Shown: piece by piece, positions 29,621-39,461 of the stretch
Position numbering within the stretch: the first letter of the stretch is position 1
Layout of the letters: every line of letters starts with the position of its first letter
Source of the DNA: Streptomyces sp. NBC_00289
Lineage (GTDB): Bacteria; Actinomycetota; Actinomycetes; Streptomycetales; Streptomycetaceae
DNA: 64,000 nt
Direction of reading: 5' to 3'
Assembly: GCF_041435115.1 (NCBI RefSeq)
Contig: NZ_CP108046.1
Coordinates: 7,068,001-7,132,000 of the forward strand
Notes under the pieces: model-generated
Seen by the model: the letters and a program-made list of their open reading frames with translations, nothing else
Told to the model about the DNA's origin: nothing
Databases searched by the model: none
Translations under genes and position numbers: made by a program

Positions 29621-30856
29621 TCAGTCCGCGCTGACCTGGAGTTCCTTCACGCCGTTGATCCAGGCGGAGCGCAGCCGGCGCGGGTCGCCGGCGAGCGTCA
29701 GGTTGGGCAGGGCGTCGGCGATCGCGTTGAAGATGAGGTCGATCTCGAGGACGGCCAGGGACTTGCCGAGGCAGTAGTGCGGGCCTCCGCCGCCGAAGCC
29801 GAGGTGCGGGTTGGGGTCACGGGTGATGTCGAAGGTGTCCGGGTCGTCGAAGACGTCGGGGTCGTGGTTGGCGGAGGCGTAGAAGACACCGACCCGGTCG
29901 CCCTTCCTGATCTGCTTGCCGCCGAGTTCGGTGTCCTGGGTGGCGGTGCGCTGGAAGGCGTTGACCGGGGTGGCCCAGCGGACGATCTCCTCGGCGGCCG
30001 TCTCCGGGCGTTCCCGCTTGTACCGCTCCCACTGCTCGGGGTGGGTGAGGAAGGCGTGCATGCCGTGGGTGATGGCGTTGCGGGTCGTCTCGTTGCCGGC
30101 GACGGCGAGCATCAGCACGAAGAAGCCGAACTCGTCGGAGGCGAGGTTGCCCTCGTCCTCGGCCGCGACGAGCGTGCTGACGATGTCCTTCGCGGGGCAC
30201 TGTTTCCGCTCGGCGGCCATGTTCATGGCGTAGGCGATGAGTTCGGCGGCGGACTGGGCGCCGACCTCCTCGGTGACGGCGTACTCCGGGTCGTCGTACG
30301 AGATCATCTTGTTGGACCAGTCGAAGATCTTGGCCCGGTCGTCCTGCGGGATGCCGATGAGCTCGGCGATGGCCTGGAGGGGCAGTTCGCAGGCGACCTG
30401 GGTGACGAAGTCGAAGGGCCCGGAGTGGGCGAGGGCGGTCTGCGCGATGGTGTGGGCGCGGGTGCGGAGGTTGTCCTCCAGGGCCCGGATGGCGCGCGGG
30501 GTGAACACGCGCTGCACGATCTGGCGGACCCGGGTGTGCTCCGGCGGGTCCATGTTCAGCAGGATCAGGCGCTGCGCGTCGATCGTGTCGCGCTCGATGT
30601 GGTCGTTGAAGCGGATGATCGCCGTGTTGAGGGTCGAGGAGTAGATCTCCGGGTGCGTGGAGACGAACTTGACGTCGGCGTGGCGGGTCACCGCCCAGTA
30701 GCCCTCGTCCTGGAAGCCGGCCACGTTGTCCGACTGCGGGATCCAGCGGACCGGTTCGGCCCGGCGCAGTTCGGCGAACTCCGGCAAGGGCACGCGGTGT
30801 TGCAGCAGGTCGGGGTCGGTGAAGTCGAACCCGTCGGGCAGCGCTGGACAGGGCAT
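29621..30856 (-). CDS. cyp125: cytochrome P450, CYP125-like steroid C26-monooxygenase
   Basis: The 411-residue protein shows the I-helix AVAGNETTRN, the K-helix E-x-x-R, and the haem motif FGGGGPHYCLG with ligand Cys362. Segments such as FTPRAIRAL, CELPLQAIAELIG, DEFGFFVLMLAVAGNETTRN, EIVRWATPVNAFQRTA and NPNPHLGFGG closely track mycobacterial CYP125, which hydroxylates the C26/27 terminal methyl of cholesterol and cholest-4-en-3-one. The ATG at 30856 is preceded by CTGGAG with six-base spacing; a start at 30898 lacks a ribosome-binding site. A KstR-type site lies 62 bp upstream. It is divergent from the fadA5-like gene, as in Mycobacterium tuberculosis. The electron donor is probably a ferredoxin. 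Confidence 0.85.
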   Translation of the reverse strand: MPCPALPDGFDFTDPDLLQHRVPLPEFAELRRAEPVRWIPQSDNVAGFQDEGYWAVTRHADVKFVSTHPEIYSSTLNTAIIRFNDHIERDTIDAQRLILLNMDPPEHTRVRQIVQRVFTPRAIRALEDNLRTRAHTIAQTALAHSGPFDFVTQVACELPLQAIAELIGIPQDDRAKIFDWSNKMISYDDPEYAVTEEVGAQSAAELIAYAMNMAAERKQCPAKDIVSTLVAAEDEGNLASDEFGFFVLMLAVAGNETTRNAITHGMHAFLTHPEQWERYKRERPETAAEEIVRWATPVNAFQRTATQDTELGGKQIRKGDRVGVFYASANHDPDVFDDPDTFDITRDPNPHLGFGGGGPHYCLGKSLAVLEIDLIFNAIADALPNLTLAGDPRRLRSAWINGVKELQVSAD

Positions 30857-30917
30857 CGGCAACTCCAGCTGTGGTGTGACAGCCTTCTGACGGTCCATCA
30901 GGAACTGCCGTGAAGGT

Positions 30918-30931
30918 AGTAACGGGTTCTA
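30918..30931. promoter_or_regulatory. KstR-like operator upstream of the CYP125-like gene
   Basis: AGTAACGGGTTCTA matches seven of the eight fixed positions of the mycobacterial KstR motif TnnAACnnGTTnnA, including an intact AAC-N2-GTT core. It is centred about 70 bp upstream of the P450 start. Confidence 0.6.
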
Positions 30932-30967
30932 CAAGTGGCAAGAGGCACGGCGCCGTCAATTGAGTGA

Positions 30968-32305
<1,338 letters not shown>

Positions 32306-32383
32306 CCGCCGCCCAGGTGACGACGGTGGTGAACGCGGCGGGCCGGGGTGGTGACGGCGGCGGGTGAGGACCGGAGCGGGCGT

Positions 32384-33082
32384 CTACTCCCGCCCCGAGG
32401 CCACCACCGCCAGCACCGCCACGGCCACCGCCGCGATCAGCAGCGGGATGCCCAGATCGTGGTGGATCACCAGCCAGGCGCCGAGTGTGGCGCCGGCCAG
32501 CATCGCGGCGACCGAGGCGGTACGGCGGGGTGAGTGGTGGCCGGAGCCGCCGCCGGCCCGGGAGTCGGAGGCGAGGCCCGTGAGGGTCATCGTCAGGACG
32601 GTCGTCGTCAGGTCGGGGACGCCCAGCTTGCGTACCGTCGCGTTGCGCAGGCCCATGGCGAAGGCCGTGACCGAGATCAGGGCGTACACGGTGGCGTCGG
32701 CGGAGGCGTCCGGGTCGGCGAAGGCGACCGCGGCCGACGCGCCCAGCAGCACCGCTTCGACGGCCAGCGTCGATCGGACCCAGGTGCGCCGCGAGCCACT
32801 GCCGAGCCGGACCGCCACCCGCCCGCCGACCACCGCGCCCGCCAGGAAGGAGACCAGGGACGTGAGGGTGTGCGCGACGGAGAATCCGGGCGCCCCGGCC
32901 GCCGCGAAGCCGAGCACCACCACGTTGCCGGTCATGTTCGCGGTGAAGACGCGTCCGAGGCCGAGGTAACTCACCGCGTCGATCAGCCCGCTGACCACGG
33001 TCAACACCAACAACACGGGCACCAGCCGCACCCCCCGCGCTTCGGCGGCACGCGGCTGCGCCTCGGCGCTCTCTGACGTCAT
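32384..33082 (-). CDS. YoaK family (DUF1275) membrane protein
   Basis: The 232-residue protein has six predicted membrane segments. SGLIDAVSYLGLGRVFTANMTGNVVVLGFA is the DUF1275 signature, followed by FAMGLRNATVRKLGVPDLTTTVLTMTLTGL. These small membrane proteins are widespread; their transport function is not established. The ATG at 33082 has GGAGG five bases upstream. It is convergent with the thiolase gene and unlikely to be part of its pathway. Confidence 0.88.
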   Translation of the reverse strand: MTSESAEAQPRAAEARGVRLVPVLLVLTVVSGLIDAVSYLGLGRVFTANMTGNVVVLGFAAAGAPGFSVAHTLTSLVSFLAGAVVGGRVAVRLGSGSRRTWVRSTLAVEAVLLGASAAVAFADPDASADATVYALISVTAFAMGLRNATVRKLGVPDLTTTVLTMTLTGLASDSRAGGGSGHHSPRRTASVAAMLAGATLGAWLVIHHDLGIPLLIAAVAVAVLAVVASGRE

Positions 33083-33184
33083 ACGAGCCTCCGGTGGTCG
33101 GCGGGACGGGCGCACGGTGTCCGCCGAGCCCACCCCGGACACGGCGAAGGAGGGCAAGGGGATCACCGCGGGCCAGACTCCCAC

Positions 33185-33251
33185 GCCGGGAGCCGGGAGC
33201 CGGGAGCCGGGAGCCGGGAGCCGGGAGCCGGGAGCCGAGGGCCGGGAGCCG
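33185..33251. repeat. heptanucleotide tandem repeat (GGGAGCC)n
   Basis: About eight consecutive copies of GGGAGCC, with one variant (GAGGGCC) near the end. This simple-sequence tract lies between the DUF1275 gene and the truncated response regulator and is likely to be length-variable. Confidence 0.85.
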
Positions 33252-33308
33252 CCCGACGTCCTGGCCGGGCCGCGCCCTCGCGGCCGCTTCCGTGAGGTCC
33301 GCGATCTT

Positions 33309-33617
33309 CTACCTGTCGCCGTGGTGCGGGGAGATCAGGCCCGTCTCGTAGGCGAGTACCACTGCCTGGACTCGGTCGCGGAGGTCGAGTTTGGAGAGGA
33401 TGCGGCCCACGTGGGTCTTGATCGTGGTGGGGCTGAGGGAGAGGCGGGCGGCGAGTTCGGCGTTGCTCAGGCCCGTGGCCAGGAGGCGGAGGACCTCCAG
33501 CTCACGGGGGGTCAGGTCCGACAGGTCGCGGTGCGGGGCGGTCGGCGGGGTCTCCGTGCGGTGGGCGAAGCGTTCGATCAGGCGGCGGGTGATGGCGGGG
33601 GTCAGCAGGGCCCGGCC
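33309..33617 (-). pseudogene. truncated LuxR/NarL response regulator (receiver domain lost)
   Basis: The remaining frame reads RALLTPAITRRLIERF, a basic spacer, then a complete HTH: LTPRELEVLRLLATGLSNAELAARLSLSPTTIKTHVGRILSKLDLRDRVQAVVLAYETG. This is the C-terminal half of NarL-family regulators. The receiver domain with its phospho-acceptor Asp is absent. Homology stops at about 33612-33617, exactly where the 92-bp direct repeat begins, and the open frame upstream is low-complexity repeat DNA. No partner kinase is adjacent. Expression of the orphan HTH cannot be excluded. Confidence 0.75.
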
Positions 33618-33855
33618 GCCGCCGGGGTGAGGGTGCCGCACGCGGCGACACGTCCGCCGGGCCGCCGGGGCGAGCGCCCTACGCACGGGGTGCCGCCGCG
33701 CCGTGCTTACGGGGTGCCGTCCGTCGGGCGGCCGGGGTGAAGGCGGTGCGCACGGAGTGACGTCCGGCCGCCGCCGGGGTGAGGGTGCCGCACGCGGCGA
33801 CACGTCCGCCGGGCCGCCGGGGCGAGCCCCCTCCGCACGGGGTGCCGCCGCGCCG
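33612..33855. repeat. 92-bp direct repeats at the response-regulator breakpoint
   Basis: The segments 33612-33703 and 33764-33855 (offset 152 bp) are nearly identical, with only about three differences. The first copy begins at the break in the LuxR regulator. Confidence 0.85.
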
Positions 33856-33910
33856 CCCGGGCATGGCGAAGGCGGCGGCCCCGGGGATCGGGGGGCCGCC
33901 GCCTTCGCGT

Positions 33911-34110
33911 CAGGGGGACCGGTCGTGCGGGACGGTCGGTCGAGGGGGGACCAGTCGTACGGGAAGTCGGTCGCGGTGACCGGTCGTACGGGTGGGTCGG
34001 TCGAGGGGTGACCGGGGGTGGGTGCCGGTCGGGGTGACCGGTCGTATGGAGATGTCGGTCCAGGTGAACGGCCGTGCGGTGGGCCGGTCGAGGGGATCGG
34101 TCGAGCAGGA
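33911..34110. repeat. degenerate GGTCG-rich minisatellite
   Basis: The unit GACCGGTCGTACGGG, alternating with GTCGGTCGAGGGG, recurs about six times with drift. Together with the direct repeats it fills the 600-bp gap between the truncated regulator and the transglycosylase. No credible gene was found here. Confidence 0.75.
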
Positions 34111-34236
34111 GGCGGGGTCATGCGCGTGTGGCGTGCGGCCGGCGCTTCGGAGGTCTGCGGTCGGCCCTCGCGGACAGGGGCGGCAGGGACGGTGTGCAGC
34201 CGGCTCTTACGGCAGGTGCCTGGCGGGTGGGACCGC

Positions 34237-34653
34237 TCAGTACCAGCCGTTGGACTGCCAGAAGCTCCAGGCGGCGGCCGGGCTGCCGTAGCGGGAGTTC
34301 ATGTAGTCCAGGCCCCACTTGATCTGGGTGGCGGCGTTGGTCTTCCAGTCGGAGCCGGCCGAGGCCATCTTCGAGCCGGGCAGGGCCTGGACCAGGCCGT
34401 AGGCGCCGGACGAGGAGTTCTTGGCGGTGACGTTCCAGCCGCTCTCGTGCTGGACGATCTTGCTGAAGGCGTTGTACTGCGCGGCGCTCGGGATCAGCTT
34501 GTGCGCGATCGCCTGGGCCTGGGGGGCCGACGAAGTGGCGGCCTGGGCCGGAGCCGAGGTGAGGACCATGCCGGTGGTGGCGGCGGCCAGCGCGGCGGCG
34601 GTGAGGGCCTTCTTCGGGGTGGCGATGCGACGGGCGATGCGGGAGACGAACAC
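34237..34653 (-). CDS. secreted SLT-like lytic transglycosylase
   Basis: The 138-residue protein has a signal peptide ending APAQA-A (about residue 38) and an SLT-type domain. That domain has KIVQHESGWN (catalytic Glu), SSSGAYGLVQALPGSKM and QIKWGLDYMNSRYGSPAAAWSFWQSNGWY. It cleaves peptidoglycan glycan strands outside the membrane. The GTG start (34653) follows AAAAGG; an upstream in-frame ATG at 34803 would place about 50 atypical residues before the signal. An inverted repeat lies about 150 bp upstream. Confidence 0.88.
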   Translation of the reverse strand: MFVSRIARRIATPKKALTAAALAAATTGMVLTSAPAQAATSSAPQAQAIAHKLIPSAAQYNAFSKIVQHESGWNVTAKNSSSGAYGLVQALPGSKMASAGSDWKTNAATQIKWGLDYMNSRYGSPAAAWSFWQSNGWY

Positions 34654-35001
34654 GGAGAACCTTTTCTTCGGGGACGGGGCGGTCGCCGTACATCCGGACC
34701 ACGCGGTGCGTGGCGGGGGGCGTACAGCGGCGCCGAGGCCCTGGAGGGCACGTCGGCGCCGTGCGACGTCATCCAGAGAAACAGTTCGGCGAAGTGCCCG
34801 CAAATACCCTATTTGCTAGTTGCGGCCGTACCTGGGGGGATTGGCCCCCGTGTGACGTGGCTCTCAAACCGCAGGTCAGACCCCAGAATGGCGGGTGCAT
34901 GCCAGGCGTTTTCCGCTACGGCCCGGCTTCGTACGTGACCTGCGTCATGTGGGATGGTTCACCGCTGGACCAACCTGTCGTGACGGTCGGCGTACGGCGT
35001 C
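34654..35001. other. transglycosylase upstream region with inverted repeat 34800-34816
   Basis: The 348-bp gap holds GCAAATA-CCC-TATTTGC, a perfect 17-bp inverted repeat that is strikingly AT-rich for this genome, about 147 bp before the transglycosylase start. It is a plausible operator or promoter element. I found no gene and no recognisable ydaO-type (c-di-AMP) riboswitch. Confidence 0.5.
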
Positions 35002-35838
35002 TCACGCAGCGGGGCCGTCGAACGTGACCGGCGTCTCGAAGGCCGCCCGGCGCGTGGCGCGACGCAGCGCCTTGAGCACCGCCGGTCCGACGGCGAGCGT
35101 GAGGAGGACCGTGACCAGTGCCCGGCCCAGGTCCCAGCCGAGGGAGGTGGCCAGGCAGTAGGCGAGGAAGCGGGCCAGATTGGCGGGGACCGCCGCGTCG
35201 GGGTCGAAGGCGATGTTCGAGGCGTTCTCGTTCATGAAGGGCCACCCGGCGAGGTTCATCACCGTGCCGTAGGCGAAGGCGGCCAGGAAGCCGTACGCGG
35301 CGAGGAGCAGCAGCTCGGCGCGGCCGCGCAGCCGGTCGGGACCCGGCAGCAGGCCCGCGCCCATCGTGAACCAGCCCATCGCGAGCATCTGGAACGGCAT
35401 CCACGGACCCACCCCGCCCGTGAGCAGCGCGGACGCGAACATCGTGACCGAGCCGAGAACGAAGCCGAACCCCGGACCGAGCACCCGTCCGCTCAGCACC
35501 ATCAGGAAGAACATGGGCTCGATGCCGGCGGTCCCGGCGCCGATCGGGCGCAGAGCCGCGCCGGTGGCGGCCAGCACCCCGAGCATCGCGACCGCCTTCG
35601 GACCGAGGCCGGACTCGGAGATCGTCGCGGTGACCACCGCCACGAGCAGGATCAGCAAGCCGGCGAAGAGCCAGGGGGCGTCCTGGGCGTGGGCGTTCAG
35701 CTGGGAGGCGGGCGGGGCGAGGAACGGCCAGGTCAGAGCGGCCACGCCGACGGCGCTGACGAGCGCGAGGGCGACGAGCGAACGCGGGCCGAGACGGACG
35801 GGCCGGGCCTGGGGGACGGAGGCGGGGGCGGCGGTCAT
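35002..35838 (-). CDS. ECF transporter S component, probable cobalamin
   Basis: The 278-residue protein has six to seven membrane helices, including LGPKAVAMLGVLAATGAALRPIGAG and GGVGPWMPFQMLAMGWFTMGAGLL, recognisable as an ECF-type substrate-binding membrane subunit. Its ATG overlaps the stop of the ABC gene (ATGA). It is last in a five-gene coupled operon preceded by a cobalamin riboswitch, so cobalamin or a corrinoid precursor is the inferred ligand. The ligand pocket itself cannot be read from sequence. Confidence 0.85.
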   Translation of the reverse strand: MTAAPASVPQARPVRLGPRSLVALALVSAVGVAALTWPFLAPPASQLNAHAQDAPWLFAGLLILLVAVVTATISESGLGPKAVAMLGVLAATGAALRPIGAGTAGIEPMFFLMVLSGRVLGPGFGFVLGSVTMFASALLTGGVGPWMPFQMLAMGWFTMGAGLLPGPDRLRGRAELLLLAAYGFLAAFAYGTVMNLAGWPFMNENASNIAFDPDAAVPANLARFLAYCLATSLGWDLGRALVTVLLTLAVGPAVLKALRRATRRAAFETPVTFDGPAA

Positions 35839-37604
35839 GCCAGCGCCTCCCTGACCTGCGCGACCGTCAGCCACTTCTGCGGGGCCAGGATCTTGGTGAC
35901 CTGCGGGGCGAAGGACGGGGAGGCCACCACCACGTCCGCCGTCGGACCGTCGGCGATCACCTCGCCGTCGGCCAGCAGCACCACCCGGTGGGCGAGCTCG
36001 GCGGCCAGTTCCACGTCGTGCGTGGCCAGCACGACGGCGTGCCCCTCGGCCGCGAGGCCGCGCAGGACCGCGACCAGGCGGCCCTTCGCCGCGTAGTCCA
36101 GGCCGCGGGTCGGCTCGTCGAGCAGGAGGAGGGGAGGACGGGCGGTCAGGACGACGGCCAGCGCGAGGGTGAGCCGCTGCCCCTCGGAGAGGTCACGGGG
36201 ATGCGTGTCGTCGGCGATGCCGGGGAGGAGGCCGGAGACCAGGGCCCGGCAGGTGCCGGGGGCGGCGCCCGCGTCGCGGTCGGCGTGGGCGCATTCGGCG
36301 GCGACCGTGTCGGCGTACAGCAGGTCGCGCGGCTCCTGCGGTACGAGGCCGACGCGGCGTACGAGGTCGGGGGGCGCCGTGCGATGCGGTACGGCGTCGC
36401 CGACCCGCACCGAACCGGACGCGGGTTCCACGAGTCCGACGAGTGCGGCGAGCAGCGTGGACTTGCCGGCGCCGTTGCGGCCCATGAGCGCGATCGTCTC
36501 CCCGGGGGTGACGGTCAGGTCGACGTGACGCAGCGCCTGGACGCGACCGCGCCGGACGGCGAGGGAGCGGACCTCGGCCGCGTGCGCAGCGTGTGCCACG
36601 GGTGCGGACCTCGCGGAGTCGGACGGCCGGTGACGGCGCCGCCACCAGCGGGAGGGTGCGTGCCGGAGTGCCTTGGGTGCGGGTGGCGGTGAGGTCGATT
36701 CCGCCCGCTGCGCCTCCGCCGTGGCCGACGCCTCTTCCCTGGCCGGCGCCCGCTGTGCTGCCTCAGCCCGCTCTGCCGCCTCCGCCCGCTCCGTCAGCCG
36801 TTCACGGAGTGCCGGTGCCCGGCGTCGCGCGTCCCGCACGGTGAGGGGCAGGGGCGACCAGTCCGCCAGCCGGCCCAGGTCCACCACCGGCGGGTACACC
36901 GGGGACACGGCCATGACGGCGGCCGGGGTGCCGAGGACCGGCGCCGCTCCCGGGGACGGCAGGAGGGCGACCTGGTCGGCGTACTGGATGACGCGTTCCA
37001 GGCGGTGTTCGGCCATGAGGACCGTCGTGCCGAGGTCGTGCACGAGGCGCTGGAGGACCGCGAGGACCTCCTCCGCGGCGGCCGGGTCCAGGGCGGATGT
37101 CGGTTCGTCGAGGACCAGGACCTGGGGGTGCGGGGTGAGGACGGAACCGATCGCGACGCGTTGCTGCTGGCCGCCGGAGAGGGTGGAGATGGGGCGGTCG
37201 CGCAGGCCGGTCAGGCCGAGGAGGTCGAGGGTCTCCTCGACGCGGCGGCGCATCACGTCCGGTGCGAGGCCCAACGACTCCATGCCGTAGGCGAGTTCGT
37301 CCTCCACGGTGTCCGTGACGAAGTGGGACAGTGGATCCTGGCCCACCGTGCCGACGACATCGGCGAGTTCGCGAGGCTTGTGGGTGCGGGTGTCGCGGCC
37401 GGCCACCGTGACGCGGCCGCGCAGGGTGCCGCCGGTGAAGTGCGGGACGAGGCCGCTGACCGCCCCGAGGATCGTGGACTTGCCGACACCGGACGGGCCG
37501 ACGAGGAGGACGAGTTCACCTTCCGGGACCTCGAAGTCCACGCCGCGGACGGTGGGTTCGGGGACGCCGTCGTACGTCACGGAGACGTTCTCGAAGCGGA
37601 TCAC
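35835..37604 (-). CDS. ECF transporter fused A-A' ATPase
   Basis: The protein has 589 residues and two ABC domains in one chain. Domain 1 (about 1-250) has GPSGVGKST, LSGGQQQR and VLVLDEPTSALDP; domain 2 (about 370-589) has GRNGAGKST, LSEGQRLTLA and LLLLDEPTRGLD. An Ala/Glu/Arg-rich linker joins them. It powers the T and S subunits. The GTG start overlaps the T-component stop (GTGA) and follows AAGGAG. Fused ATPases are typical of group-specific ECF systems in actinobacteria. Confidence 0.92.
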   Translation of the reverse strand: MIRFENVSVTYDGVPEPTVRGVDFEVPEGELVLLVGPSGVGKSTILGAVSGLVPHFTGGTLRGRVTVAGRDTRTHKPRELADVVGTVGQDPLSHFVTDTVEDELAYGMESLGLAPDVMRRRVEETLDLLGLTGLRDRPISTLSGGQQQRVAIGSVLTPHPQVLVLDEPTSALDPAAAEEVLAVLQRLVHDLGTTVLMAEHRLERVIQYADQVALLPSPGAAPVLGTPAAVMAVSPVYPPVVDLGRLADWSPLPLTVRDARRRAPALRERLTERAEAAERAEAAQRAPAREEASATAEAQRAESTSPPPAPKALRHAPSRWWRRRHRPSDSARSAPVAHAAHAAEVRSLAVRRGRVQALRHVDLTVTPGETIALMGRNGAGKSTLLAALVGLVEPASGSVRVGDAVPHRTAPPDLVRRVGLVPQEPRDLLYADTVAAECAHADRDAGAAPGTCRALVSGLLPGIADDTHPRDLSEGQRLTLALAVVLTARPPLLLLDEPTRGLDYAAKGRLVAVLRGLAAEGHAVVLATHDVELAAELAHRVVLLADGEVIADGPTADVVVASPSFAPQVTKILAPQKWLTVAQVREALA

Positions 37605-38827
37605 GACGGCTCCTTGGGGGAGGGGCTTTCGAAGGACGCGGGGGCGGCGGGCGCGGGCCGGGTACCGGAGTCGGCCCGGGCGGTGGGCACGACGAACGCC
37701 GGGAGCAGACCGACGAGTACGGCCGCCGCCGGCCACATGGGCAGCGTGGGGGCGACGAGGGGGACCACACCGGGATGCAGTGCCTCGGGGTCGCCGGCGG
37801 CGGCGAGGGTCAGCAGCGCTGCGACCGCGACGCCGGACCCGGTGACCAGCCAGGCCCGCGCGTCCCACCGGTCGGGGCGGTAACGGGTGCGCAGGGAGCG
37901 GCGGCCACCGAGGCGCAGGCCGGCGAGGGCGCAGACGAGGCCGACGAGGAGGAGGGGGAGGCCGTAGGTGCCGCCGGCCGCGGTCAGTACGCCGTACGTT
38001 CCGGCGCAGACGCCGAGGAGGCCGCCCAGGGTGAGGACGGCGGTGGTACGGCGGACCGTGGGCGGCACGTCGGCGCTGCGGCCGTAGCCGCGGGCGTCCA
38101 TCGCGGCGGCGAGGGCGACGGAGCGCTCCAACGCGCCCTCCAGGACCGGCAGTCCCACATGCAGTAGGCCGCGTACGCCCCGGTCGGGACGACCGCGCAG
38201 CCGGCGTGCGGCGCGCAGCCGCTGCGCGTCGGCGATGAGGTTCGGGGCGAAGGTGAGGGCCACGACCACGGCCACGCCGGTCTCGTACAGGGCGCCCGGC
38301 AGGGACTTGAGGAGCCGGGCCGGGTTGGCGAGGGCGTTCGCGGCGCCGACGCAGATGAGGAGCGTGGCCAGTTTCAGGCCGTCGTACAGCGCGAAGAGGA
38401 GGCCCTCCGCGGTGACCCTGCCGCCGAGGCGGATGCCCTGGGCCCAGTGCGGGAGCGGCACTTCGGGCAGGGTGACGACCACATGCGTGCCGGGGACGGG
38501 GGAGCCGAGGACGACCGCGAAACCGAGGCGGACGGCGAGGACGGCCAGGGCGAGTTTGACGAACGCGGTGTAGGAGCGGGCGGTGGGGGTGTCGGGGCGG
38601 TGGGTGGCCACGACGTAGGCGGAGGTGGCGATGAGAAGGGCGAGGAGGAGGGGGTTGGTGGTGCGGGTGGCCGCGGTGCCGAGGGACAGCGCCCACAGCC
38701 ACCACGCGCCGGGGTGCAGCGCCCCGCCGACCCGTCGGGGGCCCGGCCGCCCGAGGTCCGGCCGTCCCAAGTCCTTCCGCTCGAAGCCGTTCCCCTCGAA
38801 GCCCGGCAGCCGGGGCCTACGGCGCAT
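37601..38827 (-). CDS. ECF transporter T component (CbiQ family)
   Basis: The 408-residue membrane protein has the CbiQ-type coupling-helix motif AAMDARGYGRS and a preceding LEGALERSVALAAAMDARG segment that docks onto the ATPase. The C-terminal region has extra membrane helices. The ATG at 38827 lies within the end of the SCO2322-type gene, behind AGGCGGCGCAGGA. It is part of the five-gene coupled cobalamin-riboswitch operon. Confidence 0.9.
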   Translation of the reverse strand: MRRRPRLPGFEGNGFERKDLGRPDLGRPGPRRVGGALHPGAWWLWALSLGTAATRTTNPLLLALLIATSAYVVATHRPDTPTARSYTAFVKLALAVLAVRLGFAVVLGSPVPGTHVVVTLPEVPLPHWAQGIRLGGRVTAEGLLFALYDGLKLATLLICVGAANALANPARLLKSLPGALYETGVAVVVALTFAPNLIADAQRLRAARRLRGRPDRGVRGLLHVGLPVLEGALERSVALAAAMDARGYGRSADVPPTVRRTTAVLTLGGLLGVCAGTYGVLTAAGGTYGLPLLLVGLVCALAGLRLGGRRSLRTRYRPDRWDARAWLVTGSGVAVAALLTLAAAGDPEALHPGVVPLVAPTLPMWPAAAVLVGLLPAFVVPTARADSGTRPAPAAPASFESPSPKEPS

Positions 38828-39461
38828 TCCTGCGCCGCCTCGCCTGCCATACGGCCGCCCCGCCGAGCACCGCCACGACCGCGGCACCGGCGAGCAGGCC
38901 GAGGGAGGGGCCGTCGTCGTTCGTGGCAGGCTTCTGCTTCGCGCTCGCGTGCTTGCTCTCGCCGGCCGCCACCTGCTCCCCGCAGCCCGTCTTCGGGTAG
39001 CCGGCGATCGCGCACAGCAGGGCGTTTGCGTCGTAGCGCAGTGGTTTGGCCACCGAGGCCAGCGCTTCGGCCGTCGTCGCGTCCGAGGTCACCCGGGCGC
39101 AGGCGGTGCGCGCCGAGGGCGGGGTCTCGCCGGACGGGGCGTCCGCCGGCGTACCGAAGTCGACGACGAGAGCCACCCGCTTCCTGCCGTCCGCCGCGGG
39201 CGTTCGCGCGCAGATCGACGCGAAGTCGGCCGCGCCGCGCGGCTGCGCCGAGTCGCCGGAGTCCTCGCTGACCGAGAAGCGGAACCCCTGGACGTCGCCG
39301 TCGGTGGGGCGGCTGGTCGACGGGCCCTGCGTGGCGTAGGTCCAGTGACCGCCGGTGCGGTCCCAGAAGGACCAGTAGCGATAGCCGGCGGCCCGGGCCT
39401 GGGTCGCGTTGCCCAGCAGGAAGAGGGCGAGGAGCAGTACGGCGGCGCGGCGGCGCGTCAC
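38817..39461 (-). CDS. SCO2322 family secreted, membrane-anchored protein (transcobalamin beta-domain-like?)
   Basis: The 214-residue protein has a signal peptide (MTRRRAAVLLLALFLLGNATQARA) and an extracellular domain starting GYRYWSFWDRTGGHWTYATQGPS, with GDVQGFRF and a Cys-containing DATTAEALASVAKP..ANALLCAIAGYPKTGC segment. A C-terminal membrane helix and RRRRN tail anchor it. The GTG start overlaps the previous stop (GTGA). The aromatic start, the t-AEAL helix and the CAI-GYP strand recall DUF4430/transcobalamin beta-domain proteins. This similarity is my inference, not a confirmed match. Position between the toroid protein and the ECF transporter supports a role in cobalamin capture. Confidence 0.8.
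   Translation of the reverse strand: MTRRRAAVLLLALFLLGNATQARAAGYRYWSFWDRTGGHWTYATQGPSTSRPTDGDVQGFRFSVSEDSGDSAQPRGAADFASICARTPAADGRKRVALVVDFGTPADAPSGETPPSARTACARVTSDATTAEALASVAKPLRYDANALLCAIAGYPKTGCGEQVAAGESKHASAKQKPATNDDGPSLGLLAGAAVVAVLGGAAVWQARRRRNAP

Noticed and set aside
33185..33251. CRISPR-like array
   Set aside because: The unit is only 7 bp with no spacers; it is a simple tandem repeat.
33117..33310. Possible small gene starting at GTG 33117
   Set aside because: The first 25 codons have coding-like third positions, but the frame runs straight into the heptanucleotide repeat, has no ribosome-binding site and no recognisable domain.
34654..34850. ydaO/c-di-AMP riboswitch upstream of the transglycosylase
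   Set aside because: Such elements are common before Streptomyces wall hydrolases, but the conserved core segments are not visible here.
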